Below, piece after piece: positions 7,090 through 16,213 of a DNA stretch of 64,000 nucleotides. Under the pieces are notes generated by a model that worked only from the letters and a program-made list of their open reading frames with translations, did not search any database and was not told the DNA's origin. The stretch comes from Terriglobia bacterium (GTDB lineage: Bacteria; Acidobacteriota; Terriglobia; Bryobacterales; Bryobacteraceae): NCBI GenBank assembly GCA_020073365.1, contig JAIQFL010000001.1:1-64000 (forward strand), read 5' to 3'. A program made the position numbers and the translations under genes. Positions within the stretch are counted from its first letter, which is position 1; each line of letters begins with the position of its first letter.

Positions 7090-9459
7090 ATGGCGACCAC
7101 CCTCACCAAGCCCGAAACGCTCGTCGGCAAGAGCATCCGCCGCACAGAGGATCCGCGCCTCATCACCGGCACGGCCGTCTACCTGGACGACATCAAGGTG
7201 CCTGGCATGCACCACGCCGCGATCGTGCGCAGCCAGCACGGCGCGGCGCGAATCAAAAGCATCAACACCCAGGCCGCGTTGGCACGGCCCGGCGTCGTGG
7301 CGGTCTTCACGGGGGCCGACATCAAGGATCTCGGACCCGTTCCCTGCGCGTCCTCGCTGCCCGGACTCCGCGTGCCGCACCATCACCTGCTGGCCCAGGA
7401 TCGCGTGTACTACGTGGGCCACCCCATCGCCGTTGTGGTCGCCACAGACCGCTACCTGGCTGCCGACGCGGCCGACCTGGTGGAGGTGGATTACGAGCCC
7501 ACCCAGGCAGTGGCCGATCCCGAAAAGGCCCTGGCCCCGGGAGCACCCGCGGTTCACCCCCAATGGCCGGACAACGTCGCGTTCACGTTCCACCAGGAGG
7601 GCGGCGACACCGCGCAGGCGTTCCGCGACGCCGAGATCGTGATGAAACAGCGCATCACCAGCCAGCGGCTGATTCCCACTTCCATCGAGACGCGCGGCGT
7701 GGTGGCGGAGTGGCGGCCGGGCGAGAAGTCGATGACCATGTACTCCTCTACCCAGATCCCGCACCTGATGCGAACGCTGGTGGCCGGGATCCTGGGGATG
7801 CCGGAAAACCATCTGCGCGTGATCACCCCCGAGGTCGGCGGCGGCTTCGGCTCCAAACTGAACGTCTATGCCGAAGAGGCTCTGATGTGCTTCATCGCCA
7901 AGCGCATCGGGAAGCCCGTGAAGTGGGTGGAATCGCGCCGCGAGAATTTCCAATGCACCATTCATGGCCGCGGCCACGTGGACTACTACGAGCTGGCCGC
8001 CAAGCGCGATGGCACCATGCTCGGCTTGAAGCTGAAGCTGATCCAGGACCTGGGGGCGTACCATCAACTCCTCACCCCGGCCATTCCCACGTTGTCGGTG
8101 CTGATGATGCCGGGACTGTACAAGTTCAAGAGCATCACGGCGGACATCATCGGAGTCTTCACCAACTGCGTCCCGACGGATGCCTACCGTGGCGCCGGCC
8201 GGCCGGAAGCCACCCACGGGATCGAGAGGATGGTGGATATCCTCGCCGCCGAGCTGAAGATGGATCCCGTGGAGATCCGGCTGAAGAACTTCGTGGGCAA
8301 GGACGAATTTCCGTACGCCACCACCACGGGCCTCATGTACGATAGCGGCAACTATGCGGCGCCCCTCCACAAGGCGCTGGCGGAGGTGGATTACGCGGCC
8401 CAGCGCAAGGAACAGGAGCAGGCGCGCGAGGCGGGGAAACTGATGGGGATCGGCATCTCGACCTACGGTGAAATCTGCGCCATCGGTCCCTCGGCAGCGA
8501 TGCCGGCTGGCGGGTGGGAGAGCGCCACCGTGAAAATCGAGCCCACCGGCAAAGTCACCGTGCTGACGGGCTGCTCGCCGCACGGCCAAGGCGAGGAGAC
8601 CACTTTCGCCCAGGTGGTGGCCGACGAACTGGGAGTCGATCTCAACGACGTACTGGTGGTGCACGGCGACACGTCCGTGGTGCAGTACGGCATCGGCACA
8701 TTCGGCAGCCGCGGGACGGCGGTGGGCGGCGCGGCGCTCTTCTACGCGCTGCAGGAGCTCAAGGCCAAGATCAGGAAATTCGGCGTCATGCTGCTGGGAA
8801 CCGAAGACGTCTCACTGGTCGGCGGCTCCTGCGTCGATCAGCAAACCGGGAAGTCGGTTTCCTTCGGGGAGATGGCGGTGGCGGCATACCATGCCAAGAC
8901 CCTGCCGCCCAACACCCAGCCGGGCCTGGTGGCGACGCACTTCTGGGAACCGCCCAATTTCACCTTCCCGTTCGGCGCGCACATCGTGGTGACGGAGGTG
9001 GACCGCGATACCGGGCGGATTCAAATTCGCCGCTACGTGGCGGTGGACGATTGCGGCAAGATCATCAACCCGCTCCTGGTGGCCGGCCAGGTGCACGGCG
9101 GCGTGGCGCAGGGGCTCGGCCAGGCGCTGTGGGAGGAGGCCGTCTATGACGACAATGGCCAGCTCGTCACCGGCGAGCTGACGGACTACGCGCTCCCCAA
9201 GGCGGCCTTCATGCCGTTCATCGAGAGCAGCCACACGGAAACACCCTCGCCCGTGAACCCGCTCGGGGTGAAAGGCGTGGGAGAGGCGGGAACCATCGGC
9301 TGTTCGCCCGCCGTAGTCAACTCGGTGGTGGATGCGCTATCGACGTTGGGCGTGCGGCATATCGACATGCCGCTCACGCCGGAAAAGATCTGGAAGCTCA
9401 TTCAAGCAGGGCAGGCTGGGGTACCCTCCGGGTCGCCTGCCACAGGAGGCCGCGCATGA
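7090..9459 (+). CDS. Molybdopterin-binding large subunit, form II CoxL-like
   Basis: 789-residue catalytic subunit of the molybdenum hydroxylase family. It starts with the short family N-terminus (GKSIRRTEDPRLITG), has EVGGGFGSK in the molybdopterin region and the active-site loop AYRGAGR at residues 365-371. True form I CO dehydrogenases carry AYRCSFR with the Cu-ligating Cys; AYRGAGR marks form II enzymes, whose physiological substrate is mostly unsettled. GVGEAGTIG near the C-terminus contains the conserved glutamate base. The last ~20 residues (after WKLIQAGQAG) are encoded by a palindromic repeat. CO oxidation should therefore not be assumed; an aldehyde or purine/heterocycle oxidase is equally possible. 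Confidence 0.93.
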   Translation: MATTLTKPETLVGKSIRRTEDPRLITGTAVYLDDIKVPGMHHAAIVRSQHGAARIKSINTQAALARPGVVAVFTGADIKDLGPVPCASSLPGLRVPHHHLLAQDRVYYVGHPIAVVVATDRYLAADAADLVEVDYEPTQAVADPEKALAPGAPAVHPQWPDNVAFTFHQEGGDTAQAFRDAEIVMKQRITSQRLIPTSIETRGVVAEWRPGEKSMTMYSSTQIPHLMRTLVAGILGMPENHLRVITPEVGGGFGSKLNVYAEEALMCFIAKRIGKPVKWVESRRENFQCTIHGRGHVDYYELAAKRDGTMLGLKLKLIQDLGAYHQLLTPAIPTLSVLMMPGLYKFKSITADIIGVFTNCVPTDAYRGAGRPEATHGIERMVDILAAELKMDPVEIRLKNFVGKDEFPYATTTGLMYDSGNYAAPLHKALAEVDYAAQRKEQEQAREAGKLMGIGISTYGEICAIGPSAAMPAGGWESATVKIEPTGKVTVLTGCSPHGQGEETTFAQVVADELGVDLNDVLVVHGDTSVVQYGIGTFGSRGTAVGGAALFYALQELKAKIRKFGVMLLGTEDVSLVGGSCVDQQTGKSVSFGEMAVAAYHAKTLPPNTQPGLVATHFWEPPNFTFPFGAHIVVTEVDRDTGRIQIRRYVAVDDCGKIINPLLVAGQVHGGVAQGLGQALWEEAVYDDNGQLVTGELTDYALPKAAFMPFIESSHTETPSPVNPLGVKGVGEAGTIGCSPAVVNSVVDALSTLGVRHIDMPLTPEKIWKLIQAGQAGVPSGSPATGGRA
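9410..9441. repeat. Palindromic repeat inside the 3' end of the large-subunit gene
   Basis: GGCAGGC (9410-9416) and GCCTGCC (9435-9441) form a 7-bp inverted repeat around GGGTACCC. It is read in frame as part of the Gly/Ala/Ser/Pro-rich C-terminal tail and resembles the GGCAGGC...GCCTGCC elements at 13948 and 55980. Confidence 0.6.
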
Positions 9460-10301
9460 TTCCCCAATCCTTCGATTACACCGCTCCCCAAACACTTCAG
9501 GAGGCGCTCGCGCTGCTCGAAGGCGGCGAGCGCAAGATCCTGGCCGGCGGCATGAGCCTGATCCCGCTGATGAAGCTGCGGCTGGCCTCGCCGGCCGAGG
9601 TGGTAGATCTCGGCCGCGTGCCGAATCTTAACGGCATCACCGAAAGCGATGGCGTGGTGCGTATCGGCGCCATGGCCACACACCACGCGGTGGAAACCTC
9701 GCCGGTGATTCGCGCCCGTTGCCCGCTGCTGGCGGAGACGGCCAGCCACATCGGCGACGTCCAGGTGCGCAACGTGGGAACCATGGGAGGCAGCATCGCG
9801 CACGCCGATCCCGCTGCGGACTATCCCGCGGCGTTGGTGGCGATGGAAGCGCAGATTCGGCTGGTATCGGCGCATTCCGACCGGACCGTAGCGGCTGCGG
9901 ACTTCTTCCAGGATGCGTTTACCACCTCGATTGAGCCGGGCGAGATGGTGGTCGATGTCGCGGTGCCCGTGGAGGAATCGAGCGAAGGCTCCTGCTATGA
10001 GAAGGTCGCCCATCCGGCGTCCGGCTTCGCCGTGGTGGGCATCGCTGCGCGCATCAAGAAGAGCGGGGACCGGATCGCGATGGCGCGGATCGGCGTGACT
10101 GGCCTTGGTGCGCACGCATTTCGCGATCGGGGGGCGGAACAACTGCTCGAAAGCGGAGCTTCGATTGCCGATGCAGCCGCCGTGGTGGGAGAAGCCGAGC
10201 AGCCGAATTCGGACCTCTACGCCTCCGGCGACTATCGGCGCCACCTCGCCCGCGTGCATGCGGCGCGCGCGTTGGTGGTGGCCCTGTCGAGGGCCTCGTG
10301 A
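9456..10301 (+). CDS. FAD-binding medium subunit (CoxM-like)
   Basis: 281-residue flavoprotein subunit that collects electrons from the small subunit. The two FAD-contacting signatures are visible: AGGMSLIPLMKLRL (residues ~29-42) and NVGTMGGSIAHADPAAD (~105-121). The C-terminal CO-dehydrogenase flavoprotein domain follows. The start ATG overlaps the stop of the large-subunit gene by 4 bp (ATGA), a sign of translational coupling and fixed stoichiometry. Length is normal for the family. Confidence 0.93.
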   Translation: MIPQSFDYTAPQTLQEALALLEGGERKILAGGMSLIPLMKLRLASPAEVVDLGRVPNLNGITESDGVVRIGAMATHHAVETSPVIRARCPLLAETASHIGDVQVRNVGTMGGSIAHADPAADYPAALVAMEAQIRLVSAHSDRTVAAADFFQDAFTTSIEPGEMVVDVAVPVEESSEGSCYEKVAHPASGFAVVGIAARIKKSGDRIAMARIGVTGLGAHAFRDRGAEQLLESGASIADAAAVVGEAEQPNSDLYASGDYRRHLARVHAARALVVALSRAS

Positions 10302-10762
10302 AGGTTTCCGGGGCTTACTCCGTCGCACTCCCGCAGGAGCGCGCCTATGCGCTCCTGCAGGACCCCGCGATCCTCGCGAAGTGTATGCCGGGCTGCGAAG
10401 CGCTGGACTGGGTGGCCGAGAATGAATACGCCATGCGCATGAAGATGGTGCTGGCGAGCGTTTCCGGCCAGTTTGCGGGAAAGGTGAGAATCACCGAGGC
10501 GAATCCCCCAACAAGTTTCCGCCTGCTGGTGGAAGGCTCTGGCAAGATCGGGTTCATGAAGGGCGAGGGACTGCTGAACCTGTCGGCCGGCGACGGCTGC
10601 ACCAGCGTGCAGTATGATGGCGACGTGCAGGTAGGCGGCACCATCGCCGGCGTCGGCCAGCGATTGCTGGACACCACGGCTCGCATGCTGATCAAGCGCT
10701 TCTTCGACAAGCTGGCCGGTGAGGCGGCGCAGGTTGAGGTCAATAGACTCGCCGCCGACTGA
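10298..10762 (+). CDS. CoxG-like SRPBCC protein
   Basis: 154-residue START/SRPBCC-fold protein. The opening (MKVSGAYSVALPQERAYALL, then PGCEALDWV) and central GEGLLNLS and GGTIAGVGQRLLDTTARMLI match the CO dehydrogenase subunit G family. In Oligotropha CoxG is linked to membrane attachment of the enzyme; other homologues occur with form II enzymes without a known role. Start GTG 10298 overlaps the medium-subunit stop by 4 bp (GTGA), placing it in the same operon as the last gene. No membrane segment is seen. Confidence 0.88.
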   Translation: MKVSGAYSVALPQERAYALLQDPAILAKCMPGCEALDWVAENEYAMRMKMVLASVSGQFAGKVRITEANPPTSFRLLVEGSGKIGFMKGEGLLNLSAGDGCTSVQYDGDVQVGGTIAGVGQRLLDTTARMLIKRFFDKLAGEAAQVEVNRLAAD

Positions 10763-10797
10763 ATCCCGGTAGCGGATAATGGGGAAGGGAATTGGAT

Positions 10798-11364
10798 ATG
10801 GCAACCACGACGACCATGAGCGGCGCGGCTTTCGATCAACTGCCGTACGAGGAAGGCCGCAGTTTGGAATTGCTCCGGGGAGAGGTTATCGAAGTGCCCA
10901 GTCCGACACCACGACACCAGCGCATCGCCGGCACCCTCTTTTCGAGTCTAGACGGCTATCTTGACCGCGAACCCATAGGGGAGGTGCTTCTGGAGAGCGA
11001 GTTCGCGCTCGGAGAGGACGACCGTCTTCGTCCCGACATCGCCATTCTGCTAGGCAAGCACTGGGATTCCATCGATCTGGATAAGTCGCCGATCCCCATG
11101 GCGCCGGACATCGCTGTGGAGGTGATCTCTCCTAGTGAGCGCGCCGACAACAGCCAGCGCAAGGTCGACACGTATCTCGCCGCGGGTACGAAGGAAGTGT
11201 GGCAATTCTGGCCATCCAGGCAGAAGCTTTTGGTTTACCGGGGCCTCAAGACCATTACGCCGCTGGATATTGAGGATACTTTAGAGACGCCCTTGCTGCC
11301 GGGCTGGGAGATCTCAGTCCGCAGGGCCTTCAGCGTCCGCCGGGAACGTCGCGGGAGATCTTGA
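10798..11364 (+). CDS. Uma2 family (DUF820) putative endonuclease, copy A
   Basis: 188-residue member of the Uma2/DUF820 family, a PD-(D/E)XK-like nuclease fold of unproven function. The catalytic-type residues are visible: Asp in LRPDIAIL, Glu in [13 protein letters not shown] and Lys in KVDTYLAAGTKEVW. Start ATG 10798 is preceded by GGGGAAGGGA at good spacing; TTG 10792 is an alternative. It lies 35 bp after the CoxG gene and 1 bp before a close paralogue that shares the opening [15 protein letters not shown], so a recent tandem duplication is clear. Not expected to be part of the oxidoreductase. Confidence 0.88.
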   Translation: MATTTTMSGAAFDQLPYEEGRSLELLRGEVIEVPSPTPRHQRIAGTLFSSLDGYLDREPIGEVLLESEFALGEDDRLRPDIAILLGKHWDSIDLDKSPIPMAPDIAVEVISPSERADNSQRKVDTYLAAGTKEVWQFWPSRQKLLVYRGLKTITPLDIEDTLETPLLPGWEISVRRAFSVRRERRGRS

Positions 11365-11365
11365 G

Positions 11366-11926
11366 ATGGGAACCACCACCGCCATGAGCGGCGCGGCATT
11401 CGATCAATTGCCGTACGAGGAAGGGAGCAGTTTGGAATTGCTCCAGGGAGAACTGATCGAAGTGTCCAGCCCAACACCCAGACATCAGCGTATCGTCAAT
11501 AAGCTCATTGTGAGTTTAGGCGAGTACTTTCGTGGCGAAACTCGCGGGGAGACGCTTCAGGACAGCGAGTTTGCACTAGGAGAGGCGGACCGTCTCCGTC
11601 CCGACTTAGCCATCCTGCTGGCCGAACATTCGGCGTCTGTCGATGAGAATGAGAATAAGACTCCGATCCCCTTTGCGCCGGACATCGCCGTGGAAGTGAT
11701 CTCTCCCAGCGAGCGGGCGACCGATACCATGGGCAAGGTTTGGATATATCTCGATGCAGGTACGCAGGAAGTGTGGCAATTCCAACCCGCTAGTGAAAAG
11801 GTTCTGGTTTACCGGGGCTTGAAGTCGATCATCGCCCTGGGTGTCGGCGAAAGCCTCAGCACCCCGTTGCTCCCAGGTCTGGAGATCCCAGTAAGAGACA
11901 TCTTCCGCACGAAACGACAGCGGTGA
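11366..11926 (+). CDS. Uma2 family (DUF820) putative endonuclease, copy B
   Basis: 186-residue paralogue of the preceding gene, with the same fold and the same candidate active-site positions ([21 protein letters not shown], and Lys in [15 protein letters not shown]). Start ATG 11366 comes one base after the previous stop, with GGGAG 8 bp upstream. The N-terminal ~40 residues are nearly identical between copies while the middle has diverged. A third, more distant Uma2 gene lies at 31.1 kb. The end overlaps the dehydratase gene by 4 bp if GTG 11923 is used. Confidence 0.88.
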   Translation: MGTTTAMSGAAFDQLPYEEGSSLELLQGELIEVSSPTPRHQRIVNKLIVSLGEYFRGETRGETLQDSEFALGEADRLRPDLAILLAEHSASVDENENKTPIPFAPDIAVEVISPSERATDTMGKVWIYLDAGTQEVWQFQPASEKVLVYRGLKSIIALGVGESLSTPLLPGLEIPVRDIFRTKRQR

Positions 11927-13860
11927 TCATGCCCCTCTCCCGGATTTTGGACTCCGAAGACCCCTCCCTCTACGATGTCTACTCCAAAGCCCCCGGTCCC
12001 CAGGGCTCCCTGCCCATCACCCCCGAGATGCTCCTCGAGCGGCCTTCCGGCGATCTTTTCGGCTGGAGCCAGAATGCCGGCATGGGTTGGGATTCCGCGA
12101 CGCTTGGCGGCAAGGAGTTTCTGATCCTCAGCACGCACGGCGGGATTCGCGCTGCGGATGGAACACCGGTCGCGCTGGGCTTTCACACCGGCCATTGGGA
12201 GGTCGGCCTGCTCATGGATGCCGCAGCCAAGGAACTGAAGTCGCTCGGGGCTGTCCCCTTCGCTGCCTACTGCACGGATCCGTGCGACGGCCGCACCCAA
12301 GGGACCGCCGGCATGTTCGATTCACTGCCCTATCGCAACGACGCGGCCTCCGTGTTCGGGCGCCTGATCCGGTCGCTGCCCACACGCAGCGGCGTGATCG
12401 GCATCGCCACTTGCGACAAGGGACTGCCGGCCATGATGATGGCGCTCGCGGGAACCCGCGGGCTGCCCTGCGTGCTGGTCCCCGGCGGCGTCTCCCTGCT
12501 GGCTGAGGAGGGCGAGGACGCCGGCAAGATCCAATCCGCGGGTGCGCGCTTCGCACACGGGCAGATGACGCTGGAGGCCGCAGCCGAAGGGCTCTGCCGC
12601 GCCTGCGCCACGCCCGGCGGAGGCTGCCAGTTCCTGGGCACCGCGGCGACCGCCCAGGTGGTCGGGGAAGCGCTTGGCATGGCCCTGCCCCACTCCGCCC
12701 TGGCGCCCTCCGGGCATCCCATCTGGCTTGACATGGCGCGCCGATCTGCGCGCGCCGCGCTGGCACTCGAGGCGCGCGGCATCACCATGAAAGACATCCT
12801 CACCGCGGGTGCGCTGCGCAACGCCATGGTGTTGCATGCGGCCTTCGGAGGCTCCACCAATCTCATTTTGCACCTGCCGGCGATCGCGCATGCCGCCGGG
12901 CTGGTCCGTCCCACGGTGGATGACTGGACTCGTGTGAACCGCCAGACACCGCGCCTGGTGGACGCCCTGCCGAATGGGCCGCGCATGCACCCTACCGTGC
13001 AGGTGTTCCTTGCGGGCGGCGTTCCCGAGGTGATGCTGCATCTGCGGCGCGCGGGCTTGCTGGAGACGGACCTGCTCACGGTGAGCGGCGAAACGCTCGG
13101 CGCGGTCCTCGATTGGTGGGAGCAGTCGGAACGGCGCGTAGCGTTGCGGCGCGTCCTGCGCGAGCGCGATGGCGTCGATCCCGATGACGTCATCATGGAC
13201 GCGGACAGCGCCCGGCAGCGGGGCCTCACGTCTACCGTCACGTTCCCCAAGGGCAATCTGGCGCCGGGGGGTTCGGTCATCAAAAGCACGGCCATCGATC
13301 CGAGCGTGGTGGATGCCGGCGGCGTCTACCGCAAGACCGGGCCGGCGCGCGTGTTCCGCACCGAGAAGGAGGCGGTGGCAGCCATCAAGAACCACGCCAT
13401 CCAGCCCGGCGACGTGCTGGTGTTGATGTGCCGCGGACCGATGGGCTCCGGGATGGAGGAGATCTTCAGCATCACGTCGGCGCTGCGCTACATCGACTTC
13501 GGCAAACACGTTGCCGTCATCACGGATGCGCGTTTCAGCGGCGTCTCCACGGGAGCCTGCATCGGCCATGTGACACCCGAGGCGCTGGCGGGCGGGCCGA
13601 TCGGTAAGCTTCGAGAGGGAGATCTCATCGAGATCGTGATCGACCGCGGGAAGCTCGAGGGCTCGGTGAACCTGGTAGTCGGGGGGAGCATCGAGGAAGG
13701 CACGCGACTGTTGGCTTCCCGGCCGCTGCGCGAGGACCTTGCACCCGACCCGGAATTGCCGGCGGCAACCCGCCTGTGGGCCGCTCTCCAGGATGTGAGC
13801 GGGGGTACCTGGGGAGGCTGCGTGTTCGATCCGGACGCAATTGTCAAGAAGCTGCAATAG
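11923..13860 (+). CDS. yjhG: YjhG/YagF-type sugar-acid (D-xylonate) dehydratase, IlvD/Edd family
   Basis: 645-residue Fe-S dehydratase of the IlvD/Edd superfamily. It resembles E. coli YjhG/YagF along its length: PSGDLFG, NAGMGW, SDPCDG-equivalent [30 protein letters not shown] and GGTWGGC near the end. The Cys residues in CDG, CDK and GGGC are the expected cluster ligands. YjhG and YagF dehydrate D-xylonate to 2-keto-3-deoxy-xylonate; this substrate is transferred by similarity. GTG 11923 overlaps the Uma2 stop; ATG 11929 two codons on is equally plausible and neither has a clear SD. No other pentose-acid pathway gene is nearby. Confidence 0.9.
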   Translation: MIMPLSRILDSEDPSLYDVYSKAPGPQGSLPITPEMLLERPSGDLFGWSQNAGMGWDSATLGGKEFLILSTHGGIRAADGTPVALGFHTGHWEVGLLMDAAAKELKSLGAVPFAAYCTDPCDGRTQGTAGMFDSLPYRNDAASVFGRLIRSLPTRSGVIGIATCDKGLPAMMMALAGTRGLPCVLVPGGVSLLAEEGEDAGKIQSAGARFAHGQMTLEAAAEGLCRACATPGGGCQFLGTAATAQVVGEALGMALPHSALAPSGHPIWLDMARRSARAALALEARGITMKDILTAGALRNAMVLHAAFGGSTNLILHLPAIAHAAGLVRPTVDDWTRVNRQTPRLVDALPNGPRMHPTVQVFLAGGVPEVMLHLRRAGLLETDLLTVSGETLGAVLDWWEQSERRVALRRVLRERDGVDPDDVIMDADSARQRGLTSTVTFPKGNLAPGGSVIKSTAIDPSVVDAGGVYRKTGPARVFRTEKEAVAAIKNHAIQPGDVLVLMCRGPMGSGMEEIFSITSALRYIDFGKHVAVITDARFSGVSTGACIGHVTPEALAGGPIGKLREGDLIEIVIDRGKLEGSVNLVVGGSIEEGTRLLASRPLREDLAPDPELPAATRLWAALQDVSGGTWGGCVFDPDAIVKKLQ

Positions 13861-13930
13861 GCGTGCCGGCCGGCCCGGCGAAGACGCGCTCCATCGGAGC
13901 CGCAACCGCAGAGAAAGCTGTGAAAGGAAT

Positions 13931-13967
13931 CGCCCGCAAGCGGGCGAGGCAGGCGAAAGCGCCTGCC
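13931..13967. repeat. Two adjacent palindromes after the dehydratase gene
   Basis: CGCCCGC/GCGGGCG (13931-13946, two-base loop) is followed by GGCAGGCG/CGCCTGCC (13948-13967, loop AAAG). Both stems are perfect. No T-run follows, so they look like dispersed REP-type elements rather than a standard terminator. The CCCCACCGTGGGAGC continuation resembles text at 55997. Confidence 0.7.
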
Positions 13968-13995
13968 CCACCGTGGGAGCTCCCTGGAGAGCGAA

Positions 13996-14220
13996 ATGAA
14001 CCAGAAGTTCGGCGACTTGCATGGCGAGATGCGCCAGGAATTCTCGGACATTCGTGGAACGCTCGACCGCATGGCAACGCGCCTGGACAAAATCGCCGCG
14101 GGCGCCCACTACGTGACGCGCCTGGTCGAGTGGTCGGAAAAGCAAGATCAGTTCCAAATAGACACCCAGCGGCGGTTGACGGAACTGGAAACGCGGATTA
14201 GAAAACTGGAACAACACTGA
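13996..14220 (+). CDS. Small coiled-coil protein, function unknown
   Basis: 74-residue hydrophilic protein (MNQKFGDLHGEMRQEFSDIR...). Heptad-like spacing of Leu, Ile, Met and Phe runs through most of it, and the C-terminus (QRRLTELETRIRKLEQH) is a strong coiled-coil candidate. There is no signal peptide or membrane segment. GGAGAG lies about 5 bp before ATG 13996. I do not recognise a family. Being short and in a repeat-rich gap, it could be a chance frame, but the amphipathic pattern and SD favour a real gene. Confidence 0.55.
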   Translation: MNQKFGDLHGEMRQEFSDIRGTLDRMATRLDKIAAGAHYVTRLVEWSEKQDQFQIDTQRRLTELETRIRKLEQH

Positions 14221-14475
14221 CCTCGACGGACAGATTTAACCCGCCTAAGAATCCCACCGTTCTTTGATTGTTACCCGAAGGTCCTGGGAAACGTAGACAC
14301 AAAACCCTGTACCTGATGGCACGAAGGTCCCGGTTGGTGTATGATGCTTTGGTGAGTTTGCGGACACTTCTTGCGTTCGTGAAATGTTTCCACACCTCGA
14401 TGCACCATAGTTTCGGCGTCGATTCGTACGTTTCGACGCCCTGTTTTCCACCACAATTTGTCAAGGAGAGCACCA

Positions 14476-16200
14476 ATGCGCCTTTGTTACAGACTGCTGC
14501 CGCTCAGCCTGGTAGCCAGTCTGGGTTTCGCTCAGTTAACGATGGACCAGAAGGTCTCCGATTTTCAGGCCCTCTCAGCGTTGTACGCGAAGCGCTATGG
14601 CCCCTATGAATGGAAGCGGGATGCGATCGGTTTCGATCTTTTCAAAATTGCGCCCTGGCTGGCCCAGGTTCAGGCGACCACGAACGATCTGGACTTTTAC
14701 GAAGTCATGTCCAGCTACGTCTCCAGCCTCAACGATGCCCATGACGTGTACGAACTACCGACGAATTTTGCGGCCAACCTGAACTTCGGGGTAGACATCT
14801 ACGACGGGAAGCTGCTGGTCGATTTTATCAACCGCAGTCGGCTCCCCGCATCCGAGTTTCAGTTCGTGATCGGCTACGAGCTGGTGTCGATTGACGGGCA
14901 GGATGCCAACAAACTGCTGGATGGACTGCTGAAGTACGAGATCGCCGCCAACCCACGAAGCACACGGCGGCTGGCGGCGCAACTCCTGACCTACCGGCCG
15001 GAGGTGTTGATGCCGCATGCCGCCAACGTACCGGAGATCTCGACGGTAGTGTTCCGCCGTCCCGACGGAGGTCAGGAAACTTATCGAATCCCGTGGACGA
15101 AATCGGGATTGTCGCTGACCACGGTGGGCACCTACACCACGCCCACGTCGTTTGTCGGCCACGGGACGCGCGGCATCTCGCCAGCGGACAACCCGGTCGC
15201 CCCAGTGCCCACCGACGATCCACCCGACTACATGAAGGTGCTGGCCCGGCTACAGAATTGCCTGCTCCCAGATAAAGCCGTAAACGGATTTGGCGGTTTG
15301 ACGCCGATTTTCGTCGCGTCCCTGCCATCGACTTTCGTTCAGCGGCTGGGAAAAACCTTCACCGATCCCTTCTATTCCGGGGTGTTCACGGCGGGCGGAT
15401 TCAAGATCGGTTTCATCCGTATCCCGAGCTACGCGCCGCTGAACCAGACCACCGCCTTGACCGCTTTTCAAACCGAGATCGCTTACTTTCAAGCCAATAC
15501 CGATGGACTGGTGGTGGACGAGATGCGCAATCCTGGCGGGAGTGTGAGCTACCTGAACCTTATTGTGAGCCTGCTGATGCCGAACACGTGGCGCAGCATC
15601 CCCTTCGCCTTGCGGGCGACATCCGAGTTGGTTGTTGCGATATCGAGCGCGTATGAATCGGCGAAGGCGCAAGGCGCCCCGCAAAGCATTCTCGATCTTT
15701 TGGCCGCGCTCAAAACCGCGATCCTGACGGCCAACGACCAGATGCGCGGCGATACCGTTCCCATTCCTCTCGACGATGTTACCATCGACCGCAGTCCGGC
15801 CTTGGATTCGAAAGGAAACGTGATTGCATACACCAAGCCGCTCATGGTCCTGATCGACGAGATGAGCGCGTCTGGCGGCGACGCTTTTGCGGCCACCATT
15901 CAGGACAACGCACGCGGACCGCTTTTCGGGTGGCGCACCATGGGGGCCGGCGGGAATGTGGAAGACTGGGAGGCTGGCACTTACTCGCTCGGCATCGCGT
16001 CGGTGACCGAATCGCTCATGATCCGGAAGAATCCGGTCGTGACCACGGACTATCCCACGGCGCCTTACGTGGAGAACATCGGCGTCCGCCCGGACATCCA
16101 GGTGGACTACATGACACGCGACAATCTGACGCAAAACGGCAAGCCCTTCGTGGACGCCTTCGTTGCGGCGATGGTCGCTCAGCTCCAGAAAGGAAATTAG
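14476..16200 (+). CDS. Secreted S41-family peptidase-like protein, copy 1
   Basis: 574-residue exported protein with signal peptide (MRLCYRLLPLSLVASLGFAQ). A PDZ-like segment (~120-160, GYELVSIDGQDANKLL) is followed by a C-terminal protease-like domain: LVVDEMRNPGGS, then LIDEMSASGGDAF with candidate nucleophile Ser466, then FGWRTMGAGGN. In C-terminal processing proteases a Lys follows in GKG; here that position is Ala, as in tricorn-type members. SLNDAHD (~94-100) could supply the tricorn-like His. Start ATG 14476 has AAGGAG at good spacing. A tandem paralogue follows at once. Activity and substrate are inferred only. Confidence 0.8.
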   Translation: MRLCYRLLPLSLVASLGFAQLTMDQKVSDFQALSALYAKRYGPYEWKRDAIGFDLFKIAPWLAQVQATTNDLDFYEVMSSYVSSLNDAHDVYELPTNFAANLNFGVDIYDGKLLVDFINRSRLPASEFQFVIGYELVSIDGQDANKLLDGLLKYEIAANPRSTRRLAAQLLTYRPEVLMPHAANVPEISTVVFRRPDGGQETYRIPWTKSGLSLTTVGTYTTPTSFVGHGTRGISPADNPVAPVPTDDPPDYMKVLARLQNCLLPDKAVNGFGGLTPIFVASLPSTFVQRLGKTFTDPFYSGVFTAGGFKIGFIRIPSYAPLNQTTALTAFQTEIAYFQANTDGLVVDEMRNPGGSVSYLNLIVSLLMPNTWRSIPFALRATSELVVAISSAYESAKAQGAPQSILDLLAALKTAILTANDQMRGDTVPIPLDDVTIDRSPALDSKGNVIAYTKPLMVLIDEMSASGGDAFAATIQDNARGPLFGWRTMGAGGNVEDWEAGTYSLGIASVTESLMIRKNPVVTTDYPTAPYVENIGVRPDIQVDYMTRDNLTQNGKPFVDAFVAAMVAQLQKGN

Positions 16201-16213
16201 GAGGCCAGCACCC

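Noticed and set aside
6652-8664. 670-codon minus-strand frame over the CO-dehydrogenase-like genes
   Set aside because: Shadow of the small- and large-subunit genes, both of which show clear cofactor motifs.
7090-9459. Form I CO dehydrogenase (true coxL)
   Set aside because: Active-site loop is AYRGAGR, without the Cu-binding Cys.
12322-14217. 631-codon minus-strand frame over the dehydratase gene
   Set aside because: Antisense to a gene with strong YjhG similarity.
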